The notes under the pieces: model-generated
What the model saw: the letters and a program-made list of their open reading frames with translations, nothing else
What the model was told of the DNA's origin: nothing
Databases searched by the model: none
Shown: in pieces, positions 1-11,974 of the stretch
Position numbering within the stretch: the first letter of the stretch is position 1
How the letters are laid out: every line of letters begins with the position of its first letter
Translations under genes and position numbers: made by a program
DNA from: Panagrolaimus kolymaensis
Lineage: Eukaryota; Nematoda; Chromadorea; Rhabditida; Panagrolaimidae
Reading direction: 5' to 3'
DNA length: 64,000 nt
Assembly (NCBI GenBank): GCA_028622995.1
Contig: JAJQJQ010000030.1
Span: 2,356,001-2,420,000, forward strand

Positions 1-158
1 CGGGATTATAAACGCAATAGAATTTTTTTTGATAAAATCATCAACAAAGTGTTAAAATCGACGATTAATTTTCTTTTTTCAGACAACTGATAAGCATTTT
101 TTTAAAGCTCCATGATTCCTGAGAGTTCCATTTTTTATGCTTTCATTAGACTGAAGAA

Positions 159-1394
159 ATGCTTTTTGTATTTATATTTTCACTATTTTTTGTCGTCATA
201 TTTCAAATTACATCTGCCATTCAAATTTGTCCTCATACTGTAGAACTTAACGTGGATGAAATATATTTTTTTGAATCTCTAAACTTTCCACAGCCTGTGC
301 CAATAAATTGTTCCATTAATTTTAAGCTTAAAGCATTCAAAAATAATAAGGTGGGCTTCTTTTTAATTTTTATCATAACATACCTATTTGCTTTTAGGCC
401 GTTAAATTTGTTAGTGCCATTACAAATCCATATGGAATTCAAAATAAGTATACTGGTGAAATATATGGAAATGTCTTTGAAGTTACTGAAAATGTCACAG
501 ATCACTTATTTATTCCACAATTAAATAGTTTTCAAGGTTTTGCATTATTCGATGATGGAGGTTATGATCCATGTGCCTTAGGATCAGTGAATAATGTTAA
601 GCCATTTAATTTTTCTGATGACACCCAAATTTTGTTCATTCGAACAAGTTACTATGATGAACCAAAAAGTAATAAAAGTTGTAAATGGTTATTCACAGGT
701 CCTGAAGGTTATGGATTTAAAATTGTTTTTAATCAATTATCTATTTCTTCATCAGCTAATTTAACAGTTTTAAACAGCACTCAACATGTTATTACAAAGT
801 AAGTGTTTACTTTAATAATTTCTTAAAATTATAATTATTTTTAGTCAAAATCTTGTTAAACTACATCTGCCTTATTATAACAACGATAATCATCTAAAAA
901 TTATTTTTTCTAAAGGAAACTTACCATTTTCAAACATTATGCAAGCGTACATTACCATAGTCAAAAACGATCCTACTTTTACTTTAGCACAATGTTATGT
1001 TGAGTCATTTGGAAATTTTACAACGTATTGGAGTACAAATAAATCTCAATCAGTCGGGTACTTGAAAAATTCAAAATGTTCATATGATTTATACGTTTTT
1101 CCGGGAACTGAAGTTATAGCTATTTTTAATAGGGATATGCTAATAGAAAGAAACGTGGATATTATAAAATACACAGATGAATATGGTGAAAAACAATTGA
1201 GTCATAATACTGCTTTTCGAGCAAATAAAAATGGCACAATGAAACACTACAAATTTGAATTATCTAGTGATGGAAGCATTCAATCTACCGGTTTTCAATT
1301 ACGCTTTTGGAAAATAGGTACATACATATTCAAACAACTTAATGTAAAGAAAAAAAGTTTTCACCTTCGAAGCTTCGCAGTCTTTAATACATAG
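159..1394 (+). CDS. Secreted CUB-like domain protein
   Basis: Three exons join in frame: 159-350, 398-798 and 845-1394 (about 380 aa). An acceptor-like TTTCATTAG ends 9 nt before the ATG, which supports this start and suggests trans-splicing. Residues 1-20 form a signal peptide. The middle carries the nematode CUB-like pattern: a Cys-Lys-Trp followed by GPEGYGFKIVF, then alternating hydrophobic strands with many N-glycosylation sequons (NFS, NLT, NST, NYT-like). Nematode CUB-like proteins are usually extracellular and several are pathogen-induced in C. elegans; that role is inferred here. A further 63-nt intron at 1318-1380 is possible. It keeps the frame and the same stop and would end the protein in KIVFNT, a better domain end than the read-through tail. 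No close neighbour shares its strand and spacing in an operon-like way. Confidence 0.75.
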
Positions 1395-3613
1395 GGAAAT
1401 GTTTCCAAAAAATAATGATTTTAAAAAAACTCAGATATTTTGGCTTTTTAAAAATTTAATCTATTTTGTAAAATTCACGAATAAGCGAAATGAGTACAAT
1501 AGATTTTTAAATGAAGATTTTATAGATTGCCAATGTTCCATGCCTATTTTTGCCGTTGATTTTTTTCGCAACCTTTAACATTTTTTATTTATTGAAAAAT
1601 ACATTTCCTTTTTTTTCGCCATCTTTTTTATTTCACAAAATGTTCGGCTAGATTAGTTAAAAACGTTTATTTTTTTTGAATTTTTTATTCTTCCAATATA
1701 TTTTTTTTTGTTCGATTAAGTTTATGCAAGGAGGGATTACAAAGTTTTGAGAATCTACGGCATTTAAGATAGATAGAAAATTTAATAAACACTCAAAAAG
1801 TTTGAAGATTGTTATTTTATACCAATTCGGCCTTGTTATTTCTTGGAATGGTAAATTCCGATGTTTTCGTAGCACCTCGTTACTTGAAGAGACCAATTAC
1901 GATGGGTTTGAATTAGATATTTTCTCTTCAAAAACAAAATATAATATATTTTTTTCAACCTTTCTTTTAAAACTTTTCGAATAGGTTTAATTAAAAGCAT
2001 AAAAGGCCATTGAAGTTCCAAAAATTGAAGGACAAAAACTTGAAAGACTATTTAAATCGCAGCTAAAAAAATTTTTTTAAATGTACGTCTTCATTTTCAT
2101 TTGATTTTTAATTTTTGCATTTGTTGAAACAAAAAAATTTGTGTAAGAAAAAAAAAACGCAGAGGTGTAAATGTTTTTTGTTTTGAATATGGACTTGTGA
2201 AATAAAACACATTTTTTTCAGCGCTGCCTTTTTTTCTTCAAAAACCATTATCGCATCTTTTTTTAATGTCGATACTTTTTGTAAAAGAAACACTTTATCT
2301 GCTTTTCTTTTTTCTACATTTTTTTTGTTTGAATATTTTAACATTTTTTCCGTTTTTTTTGTTGTTTTTTTGAAGTTTAAATAAATTGATAATAAAAATA
2401 TGATAGTGACTTATTTTTATTTAATCTAACAAAAATCGCCAATAAAATGTCAAAAAATTAAACATTGTTTTTTTTGGGCATTGAAAAGTGTGGATATTAA
2501 AAAAAAAGCTGCAATGGAAAAAAATTATGATCACGATAAAAACATTAAATATAAACAGGATAAAAAAGAAGTACACACCATTCGAAAAAAGAAGCCAATA
2601 GTTTATAAAAAAATTTTTTTCGATGTTAATTAAATTCATGAAAAAAATATATGCAAAAATATGGTTTTTTGGATCATAAAAAAAGTGAAGTAATTTTATT
2701 TTATTGAGCAAAATTTTATTTATTCTTTGACTGGTTTTGTATATTTATTTAACTCTAAATTTATTTCATTTTTTCAACTTTGCATTGAATTTACACGCTT
2801 GTTAACAATTTTTTACAAAAAAAAGATTCATAAAATGTTTTTTACATCACTTTTTAAATAAACAAAAAATTATTTTATCGCTTTTTTTATTCAATGATTT
2901 ATCTAATTTCTTATATCAATCAACCCCTTTTCATCATCACATAAGTTTTCATAAATTCAAAAAAGGTTAAACTTACAAAATTTTCTATTAAATTGATTAA
3001 CGAATTTATTGAAGCGCTTTTTTTTAAAAGTACTTTGCTTGCCATGATAATCTAAATTTCAAAATGAAAATGCTTATGCATAAAAAAAATTATCAGCAGA
3101 ACAAAGAATACAACAAGCACGAAGATGAGTCATGAAAAACTAATTAACGCACAATAAGCAGGATCATTAGAGCCTTACTGATAAGAATAAAAAAAGCCAG
3201 CAAGCAATCCAGTGTGCTTACTATCGTTTTACCAATATCTTATCATAAGCTGGGAAAATAACCCTTTTTCAATTTTTTAAGGATAGTTTTTTGATTGTTG
3301 CTGATTTTTAATCTAACAATTAGTGGTACGAGTGGAAGAAAATGTAAAGTGAAAAAATTAATTTTGTGATTCGTCGCTCGGGAAAAATGATAAGAGTGAA
3401 TAGAAACTAAGAAGAATGAATGATAATGATGGACTATCCTTGTTCCAAAGCATAGCAGTTATTTGGTAATCTGCTTCATAGGTGGAGAGAGAATACAATT
3501 CACAGCGTCTATGATAACCAAACTTTGGCCTTTTTATTTAAAAAATATTCTCTTTAAAAAGGGGAGCGAAAACGTAAAAAAATTATATTTGCTTTTATTT
3601 CTTTTGAAGAAGG
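1395..3613. other. Intergenic, 2.2 kb, contains repeat copy 1
   Basis: No supportable gene. AT-rich homopolymer runs dominate. The ~600 bp repeat copy lies at about 2120-2735. The last ~300 bases should hold the promoter of the VWD-domain gene, but I see no recognisable motif. Confidence 0.6.
2120..2735. repeat. Dispersed direct repeat, copy 1
   Basis: Nearly colinear with 6886-7460 in the same orientation. Shared landmarks include TTTTTTCAGCGCTGCC, CATTATCGCATC, TAAAAGAAACACTTTATCTG, GAAGTACACACCATTCG and TTTTGGATCATAAAAAAA. The two copies differ by scattered substitutions and many small indels in A/T runs. Short antisense reading frames occur in both copies but are broken differently, so it does not look protein-coding. 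No terminal inverted repeats seen. Confidence 0.8.
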
Positions 3614-6600
3614 ATGAGAAACCTTCAACTGATATTAGTCCTTCTTCTTCTGTTCAGGTAGACGACTTTCAGTGGCTAAAATTTCATTTACTCTAATAAT
3701 ATTTTAGTCTTGCAGCGTATGCGGTTAATCAATGTCATACTCCCAATTGTCAAGCAGAACGCCGTCAAGCATTTATAACCAAAGGATATGAGCATGAAGT
3801 TTCAAAATATAAAAAAATGGTTCAACAATCTGGTTGTTCAGTTTGCAATATTGATGGTAACACTCCTTGTTTTAATAACGGTACTTGTATCGTTACTTCA
3901 CCATATAACTACACGTAAGAAAGCAAAAGCAAACAAACCAAAATTTAAAAAAAAATTGCTTCTTTTTTTTCAGATGTGACTGCCCTGATAATACTGTTGG
4001 AGATCATTGTGAAACTATACTCTCTTGCGATAATAGTAATCCTTGTGGAAAAAATGCTGAATGTTATGTTATTCATCACAAAAAACTTTGTCAATGCTTA
4101 CCAGGTAAATATTAAACCTAATAAGCTGAACAGGCATGCTCTAGATGGCTTTGGATCATTTTAGTATTACAATAAAACAAAAACAAATATTTAGGTTATA
4201 CCGGAAATCCCAACGATGCTTGTACACTTCGAACCAAAAAAGCTAGCCTTGTTACCGATCCCCATTATACAACTTTTGATGGTACCATTTTTGATTATAT
4301 GGGAACGTGTCCTTATTATGTCATGAAGGCTTGTAACTCTTCTTTTGATTTTAGTATTATATCTACTAGCTACCTTCTACCTGGAGAGACCACATAGTAA
4401 GCTAGCAATTGTCAAAGAACAATGGTGGTAAAAATAATTTTTTTTTAGCAAAACCTATGCCAAAGATATGACTTTCAAGACTCAAGGACATGAATTCCGT
4501 GTTGATAATTATTTAAAATATTACATCGATGGTGTCGTTTTAACTTATCCTAATTACTGGCCAAATCAAACAGATGCAAGAATTATAGCTACCAAACCGG
4601 GTGATACAGTTATTATTAACGATACTGTAACCCAAGCTATTATAACCTTCAGCCAAGCCGCTACTCAAAATCCATATGCTTTAACCGTTGAAGTACCTTT
4701 AACTCCCTTATTCTATGGCTCAAATGTTATGTGCGGAATATTTGGAAGTATCGATGATAACTGCTTCAATGATATTCAAGCTAGTAATGGTAGTATATAC
4801 CAAACAACAAACTGCACTTTTCCATTCGGTTATGTTAATGCCACCGTTGCGGCTTATGCAGATACATGGGTTACCAATAGTACAATTGATAACTGTATCG
4901 AAGGTGCTGTAATAGGTAATATTACAAATTGTGTAAGTATAAGCTTTTAATAACTACAAGCCGCAAATGGCACGGCTTTTCGAGAAAAAAAAAAGAAATA
5001 TTCCTCAACGTTACTCGAGCATTTGCTCGCTTTAAACAGCAAAATATTAATATAAAAGTTGCTTTAGAACATTACTCTTGCCCAACAACAATGTGATCTC
5101 ATCCGACAAGCTATCGACGGTCTTGGATTTTTTGGAGGTTGCCAAGCTATGGGCCATGACGTCGTTGACAAATATTATCACGATTGTACTTTTGATATGT
5201 GCAATAACAAACCTCAATGTGGCTCTTTGGATATCTTTGCTAAACTTTGCGTCAACAGTTTATTTTCTGTGAACATCGATAATTGGCGCACTTCAACTTT
5301 TTGCCCATACACGTGTCCACCTTATTCTCGATATAGTATGAAGACATCGACATGCCAAAATAGTTGCGCTGATCCTAATTACAGTAACTCTAGTACTTGT
5401 CACGAAGCTTATCAAGAAGGATGTATTTGTAATCCTGGATATTACTTTGATTCTAATGGTGAGTTGGATGGTTTTAGTTTTGTTTGTCGACCTTTGGATG
5501 AATGCGGCTGTGTTGATGTTAATGGAAATTACTATCAACGTATGTTTAAAATATACTTTACTTCTTTGAAATAGTAATGGTTTCAGCAAACACCCATTGG
5601 CTTGACCATAACTGTACTGTAGCTTCCCAATGTCTCGATGGACAACTTAGCTCGGAGCCAGTGGACTGCTCGACTAGTGGTCAATGCGTCCTTGATGGTG
5701 GAAATCCAACTTGTCAGTGCTCGTTTGGTTACAGCGGTAATGGCTTCAATTGCACTGATATCAATGAGTGTTCCGATCCAACTGTATGCAACGTGAATCT
5801 CAATCAAGGCATCTGTAACAATCTACCAGGAACTTACAACTGCACTTGTTTAGCACCCTACACTGGCTCCGAGTGTAGTGAATATTTACCTAGCCGACAT
5901 TGTGCCGATTTGCAAATTTTCCATCAAGTAAATGAGAGTGGAGCTTACAGTGTTACCATTGGTGCTGATTATAATCAAGGGTTTACTAATGATCAACTAA
6001 CATGGACTCTCGTTTACTGTGACATGGAAAGTCTTGGTGGTGGATGGACTCTTATGACGCATGGAAATATTAGTGGAGGCAAGACTTATCCAGAATATGT
6101 TCACGGCTTTGGAGATCCATCAAATGAAAAGGTTTGGCTAGGCTTAGAAAACATTCATGCTATGACGCAATCGCCTACTTCTTTGCGCGTTATCGTCGAA
6201 AACTGCCCTATAAATAATAAACCTAACGAAGACTGCACCTATGATTACTTCAGCGTCAAGAATTCCACCACCCATTACGCCGTTTTTATCAACAGCACAT
6301 GTAAAAATAATACTAACACTTTGTCAAGTGAAGGATGGATTACATGGGATCGTACTCAACTTGGCCCTAGCTTTGTCAATTTTGATATGGATGATAACAA
6401 TAGTTGCAGTGACATGTATTACAATACAGGATGGTGGTACAATAATGCCAGTCGTAGCAACAAATGCGGTTATGCTAATCTTAATGGTTTACATTTTGTT
6501 TGCGGTGATGACATTGCTCCGTATCAGGGATCATATCTCGCTTGGGGCAATCTTCCAGTCAAAGATGCTTATATGTATTTGCGGCCAAAGGATTATCCGC

Positions 6601-6626
6601 ATTATGATTTGAATTATAATCCGTGA
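3614..6626 (+). CDS. Secreted VWD/EGF/C8-TIL/fibrinogen-like protein
   Basis: Seven exons join in frame: 3614-3657, 3708-3914, 3974-4104, 4195-4396, 4449-4932, 5068-5539, 5587-6626 (859 aa). The start at 3614 lies in a different frame from the longest local ORF. It is chosen because it yields a clean signal peptide (MRNLQLILVLLLLFS then LAAYA) split by the first 50-nt intron. Domains in order: two EGF modules (about 58-140), a von Willebrand D domain (about 145-300, with TFDG near the start and a CGIFG-type cysteine), C8-like helices (about 357-400), a TIL cysteine cluster (about 420-500), an EGF, a calcium-type EGF (DINEC at about 571) and a fibrinogen-like C-terminal domain containing VYCDMESLGGGWTLM. 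Secreted multidomain adhesion, mucin-like or lectin-like role is inferred. It is flanked by two direct repeat copies. Confidence 0.85.
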
Positions 6627-7903
6627 GGATCTTCAACCAAAATAATAATTTCTACTATTACAAACTTTGATTATTATTGTTTTAAATTAAACCCGATTTT
6701 AAAAGTCTTATAAATTAATTGAAATTCTTCGAATAGTTAACAATTCAAGTTGAGCGTCTAGTAATAAACAATTCAGTAGCACAGTTTTTAAAAAAATGCT
6801 AAAAGTTGAAACTGGGCGTGTTACAACAAATCAAAGAAACATAAGCTAAATTTTGCTGCTTCAACATTCGTTGAAATAAAAAGAAATTTGTTGAAACAAA
6901 ATAAAAATTCAGAGATGTAAATGTTTTTTTGTTTTAAATACGGACTTGTAAGAAAAAATACATTTTTTCAGCGCTGCCCTTTTTTCAAAAACCATTATCG
7001 CATCTTTTTTTAATGTCGATACTTTTTGTAAAAGAAACACTTTATCTGCTTTTCTTTTTTCTACTTTTTTTTTGTTTGAATATTTTAACATTTTTTTCCT
7101 TTTTTTTCTTTTATTGAAGTTTATATTAATAATAAAAAGTGTCATATTTTTATTTAATCTAACAAAAATCGCTAATAAAATGTCAAAAAATTAAACATTG
7201 TTTTTTTTGGTCCATGAAAAGTGTTAATATTAAAAAAAGAAGCTGGAATGGAAAAATTGAGTGATCATGAAATTCCAAAATATTAAATATAAAAAGGATA
7301 AAAAAGAAGTACACACCATTCGAAAAAAAGAAGTTAATAGTTTATAAAAAAAATTTTTCGATGTTAATTTAATTTATGAAAAAAAGAATACAAAATTTGC
7401 TTTTTTGGATCATAAAAAAATGTGAAGCAATTTTATTTTATTGAATATAATTATTCTTTGAATGTCACAAAATGTGGCCACCGTTACGGGAGCAATGTTA
7501 TTGAACTCCCACTTTTTCCACTTTCACTTCCATCCACTTTTCCATTGTCGAGAGCATGCAATACACAAATATTTTTTACTTCAACAATTTACAAAGCGAA
7601 CATTTAAAATTCCTGCCTTTTAAATTTAAACATTTTCAAATTTCTCACGTGTTGAAATTTGCATTTAGTTTGATTCCTTATTTGTTGGGCGGCTTGATGC
7701 TTATTAAATTAAATTTAACAACCAAGTAATTTGCTAATGTGTGGAGCAAAGAAGGTTGGCAACAACTAAGAATTTATTTTTAGATGCAAATTAAATATAA
7801 AATAAAAAGAAAAAAATTCATATAATAATCAAATATTATATTTTTCTCCGTAAACAAAATTTTTCATTCCCATTTTTACTGAATTCTTTCAAGTTGTTTC
7901 GTA
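6627..7903. other. Intergenic, 1.3 kb, contains repeat copy 2
   Basis: No supportable gene. Contains the second copy of the dispersed repeat (about 6886-7460). The rest is AT-rich with nothing recognisable. Confidence 0.6.
6886..7460. repeat. Dispersed direct repeat, copy 2
   Basis: Same orientation as 2120-2735 and about 4.8 kb away, so the two copies bracket the VWD-domain gene. It begins about 260 bp after that gene's stop codon. Shared landmarks are listed under copy 1. Confidence 0.8.
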
Positions 7904-8510
7904 ATGTCAAACTTTACAGAATCGACGACAACAACTTCCGAGAAAATTACCATGGAAGACAAAATTATCTCAATTATGCAATCCATAAGCATCGGATCCG
8001 GCTATGCTCTTGCAGCAACTTCATTTACTTTTGTGGTATTTCTAATTTCGGAGTTCTTAAAGAAAAATTCTAAAAATAAATCACCATATTTTGCCATTTA
8101 TGCGATTACTTGTATGGAACCTGTTTCAACCGTATCCGCTTTCATTTTAATGAGATTTATTTTTCCTGGTATTTATTTTTTTGAAATATTAAATGAATTT
8201 ATTTGGTGGTTAGTTTTATTTATTTAGACTTTATAGATTTTAGGGTATTCGACATTCGCTTTTTTTTAAGGTACATTCGAATCTTTTCCCCGTTCGCAAA
8301 TTTCATTTTAGCTTTTAATCGATTTACAGCTGTTATCTTTTACATGCAATACAAATATTTGTGGAATAAAAGACATATGATTTTTATAATTGCTATTTTG
8401 TTTTTATATCCTTTCATCGTTAATGGATATAGTTGGATCCGTCTCGAATGTCGACTATACTTAATTCAATGTCCCGAATATTTTAAGGTAAGGAGGAGCT
8501 AGAAAAAAGG
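7904..8510 (+). pseudogene. Truncated srv-like chemoreceptor (TM1-TM4 only)
   Basis: Two exons join in frame: 7904-8205 and 8244-8510, across an unusually short 38-nt intron. The product has four hydrophobic segments and, at the end of TM3, the motif LAFNRFTAV followed by an aromatic-rich loop. This is typical of the nematode srg-superfamily/srv receptors. TM5-TM7 are missing. A donor-like GTAAGG at 8488 would lead into the remaining receptor exons, but the next gene begins at 8523 and no further receptor exon is found. The gene is therefore a 5' fragment, either disabled or a remnant left by rearrangement that placed the HAT-repeat gene next to it. Confidence 0.6.
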
Positions 8511-8522
8511 TAATTTTGAACA

Positions 8523-10514
8523 ATGCAACACAAAAAAATTTCTCAGGAAGGAAACTTTGGAAGAGCAGCTTTTTGGAATTTTCTAAATAAACAAGCATTT
8601 TCATTTAAAGTTAATCCTTACAAATTTATACCACTTACAACTTTTTCTTCTCAAACCATATATCAAGCATTAATCTATCCTCACAATGATTTATCCCATG
8701 TTCGAGCTTTCTTGGATCAACATGCACGTGAGTTAATTATTTTGTTATGCAACCAAAGCTTAAAAGTATTTTCAGCTTATCCAATTCCATCTCATATTAC
8801 GGCAAGATATAAGCAAAATAAAGCACTCGCAAAGCAAATAATTGAACATAATCCCAGAAACGTTGTGTTGCTTTATAATTTAAACAAAATCCAAGATAAA
8901 ACTTTGGTTATTGAAAATTTTGAAAGTTTATTAAGAAAAATACCATTTCGTAAAGACATTTGGAAAATGTATTTTGATTATCTAAAAACTATCGATAACG
9001 ATGAATATGAAAGATCATTAAATCTATATTCCCGATATAGTCGATTATTTATTGATGATTTGAAAATTCGAAATGATTACAACTTTGAACTCATTCGACA
9101 AACTCAAAAAGGAATTAATGTTTCAAAATTTTGGATAGATTTGATTAAAATTGAACGAAGTTTTGGAGATATCAAAGAAGCAAACAGAATTTTATATGAA
9201 GCTTTAGAACTTTCCAACTATCATTTTCCTGATTACCACCATTTACTCATTTATTCCCTTTGGTATTTTAAAAGTTATGAAAGTAAAGAATCCACTTCAA
9301 CACACCAAGAATGGTGTGCGAAAAATTTTCCCAATTTTTATTCCTCTTCAAACGATGTCGGATTATCCAAATTATTTGAGTTTCAGTTTTTTAGTATAAA
9401 ACGAGTAACCATAAATCGAAAGCCAATTCAAATCGCTTCAGAAGAAATGCCAGAAAAATTCAATATGACTGTCAACTCTCCTATTGAATTCAATTATGAA
9501 AATGAGTTTAACGTTATTGATAAACCCAAGCAACACCACACCACGACGAACTCATACTCCAACTGTTCAAAATTTTGTTCTACCACCTCCACTAATTTAT
9601 TATATCCAAAAACAATCCAAAAATTCCATTCTTTTTAAACTCATTCAAACTTGCAAATATTTCTTTTTTCAAGATAAGCCACTTCTCTGCCATAGCCTCA
9701 AAGTAACTCGAAGAGAAATTACTGAACCAACTTATGTTTCCCGGTCGCTTTATATTACTCCGCAAAACTTGGATTTTCATGGTCTCAACAATTTGACAAT
9801 TACAAATTCCTTTAATATTTATACTGGCGCCTCTGATCACACAATTTGCTCTAAATTATTGCCAAAGTTAAAATTAAATATTTCATGTCTTTTTTTAAGT
9901 TTTCAAAACTTAACTTTATCTGAATTTCAAATTCTTTCAAAGCAAAAATTAAAAATTTGTAATTTATTTAATATTGAAATTCAACGAGAAAATGAAACTT
10001 TTTTGGATGTTGTTGAAATAATCACTATGTTACCTTTTGTTAATCGTTTTGTGTAAGTTTTTTTGCGTCAGAAGTTGATAGTACTAAATTTTGATGAAAC
10101 TTCTTTTTTTATAATTAACATTTTGTATTCTAATATTTTTTATTTAATACCTTTTTGTTTTAGATTTAGTCCCAGAGGAGAATTTCAAACATTAGAAATT
10201 TCAGAAAAACTTTCAAAACTTCAAAGAAGCGTGAAATTTAAAAGATTTTTAATTCTTAAAATTAACCAATTTTTTGATTGCATCCATTTTATTAAATTCA
10301 TAAAGGTAAGACACTCACACTTAAATAATTATTATCGTAAAAAAAAGAAATGCAACTTTTCTTAATTTTCACCGAAAATATTTAATAATTTTAGAACAAT
10401 GCTATAAAGAATGCTGTAGTAGTTACATATTTTTCTCAAGATTTTCCTAGACAACAACGAATTGCATTTAAAAACAATTTTAAGTCAGTTTTACCTGATA
10501 TATATTATTTTTAA
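8523..10514 (+). CDS. HAT-repeat protein fused to CKYFF-family domain (frameshifted)
   Basis: Exons 8523-10052, 10164-10305 and 10395-10514. The first ~320 residues are helical with HAT (half-a-TPR) motifs resembling the Prp39/SART3 type, for example DIWKMYFDYLK and FWIDLIKIERSFGDIKEA. The C-terminal half is the lineage family domain: VQNFVLPPPLIYYI, then LIQTCKYFF, then a leucine-rich stretch. The N-terminal frame runs to 9638. The CKYFF part is in the +1 frame from about 9480-9600 with no credible intron between (only a 25-nt GT..AG, 9506-9530, would restore phase). So either a one-base indel, a sequence error or a recent lesion separates them. A second gene with the same two-part architecture sits at 62301-64000, showing the fusion is not accidental. 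HAT repeats in known proteins scaffold RNA-processing complexes; function here is unknown. Confidence 0.65.
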
Positions 10515-11974
10515 TAGTTAAAATATTATATGTATAAATATTTTATTTATTTTTTGTACAGCATTTTAAAATAAAATTTTCAACAAAACCAAATTGTTAA
10601 CACTCGTTGAAATATTAAATTTATATAAATTTTCTTTTTCACACAAACTTTGCTAAAAATGAAGTTATAGCTTCCCATTTTTTTTCTTGATTCAAGTCCC
10701 ATGATTTGATTAGTTATTCTAGTAAATACTTGAAACAAGCTATTTATAAAAAACACTCATTAAAGTTCTGAGAGAATTGTGACAAATAAAAGTGTTTTTG
10801 CTTTATGTTTTGGGCAAAAGAAAAAAGTATTGAGAGGTCGAACTTTGTTTTGAATGATTTGGAAAAAATGATTTTAGGGCATCTTTTAAAAAAGTTTTGA
10901 ATTTATGATTACATGGCAAGATGTATCAGATTCTCTCTGGGCATATTTTCACACTTTAGCTTTGGCGCGCAAAAATCAAAGGGATTTTCAATAAAGAAAG
11001 CCCTAAGGAACCCAAAAAGCATAGAGGTTTAAAATATAAACTATTATTCTAATTTTTTGGACAAGTAAATAGACTAACATAGAAACCTTAAATCAAAAAA
11101 AAACTTGAATCAGTAAGCTATGTTACAAGTTTCACTCATTTTAAATGACTAATGTTATTTTTTATGGAATGGGTATATTGGGAATTACAGTGAACACTAT
11201 TAACTCGCAGGATGACAGGAGGATCTTTATAGCCTTTTAGTAATTTTCCTATCGCCATATATTAAACATGATGACTGATAATTAACCGTTTGTCGCTATC
11301 GGCATCTATCCTCGTATTAACGATGACAGTGCATGATTGCTTTAACATAGGCTAAAAATTCTTTCATTCGTCTGGGGTTTGTTAATGACTCTAATTGAAC
11401 TCACTTATTTATTTTTCTAACTTTGGTTGATCAACCAATGCTAAACTAATGAACCAGCAAATCATATATTCTCCCAAAAATTTGCATAATTACGCAAATT
11501 CCTAGTTTTTAAATATTTCCACATTTCTTTAGTTATTCTTTTGAAATCCATCGCAAAATTAGTATTTTGTGCAATAAACTAGGAAATTAATGAAGTTTTC
11601 TAAAATTTGCATATATTTTAATAACCCTACCCAAATCCAAGCTATGAGATAAATCATCATGTTTTGTCACCATATATCGTTTTTATATTATTATAATTTC
11701 TAATGTTATTCATAATTACTGTTCAAGCCTTAACAACTCGCTTAAAATGGGCGCGAAAAATGAGCGGGAATCAATTCGCAGCGCCGAAAGGGATGTGTGA
11801 AAATATGTCCTCAAAAGCACTCGGATACATCTTGTCAGGCCACGGAATTTATGGCAAAAACATAGGTGAGAAATTATCAGCAAGCAAATTAAAGAAGAAA
11901 AAAAAGAAGCAAAAACAAAATTAAAAATAGCTCCATTTATAAAAACAATATTGCTCTTATTTTGACGCAAAGAA
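10515..11974. other. Intergenic, 1.5 kb
   Basis: No supportable gene. Two short related segments in inverted orientation occur at 10917-10978 and 11781-11834 (see findings). An ORF at 11703-11924 ends in a lysine run and is not convincing. Confidence 0.5.

Noticed and set aside
3463..3696. ORF at 3463 as the start of the VWD gene
   Set aside because: Its frame does not match exon 2; the start at 3614 in another frame gives a signal peptide and correct phase.
2108..7145. Minus-strand ORFs in both repeat copies with near-identical Lys-rich translations
   Set aside because: The similarity reflects the DNA repeat; the two frames diverge by indels after ~45 codons and lack splice or start context.
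2120..7460. The two direct repeats as LTRs of a retrotransposon
   Set aside because: No TG...CA ends, no primer-binding or polypurine tract seen, and the interior is a typical multi-exon secreted gene with no gag or pol.
11703..11924. Plus-strand ORF with slightly higher GC
   Set aside because: Ends in a homopolymeric lysine run, no family resemblance, and part of it matches a dispersed repeat segment at 10917-10978.
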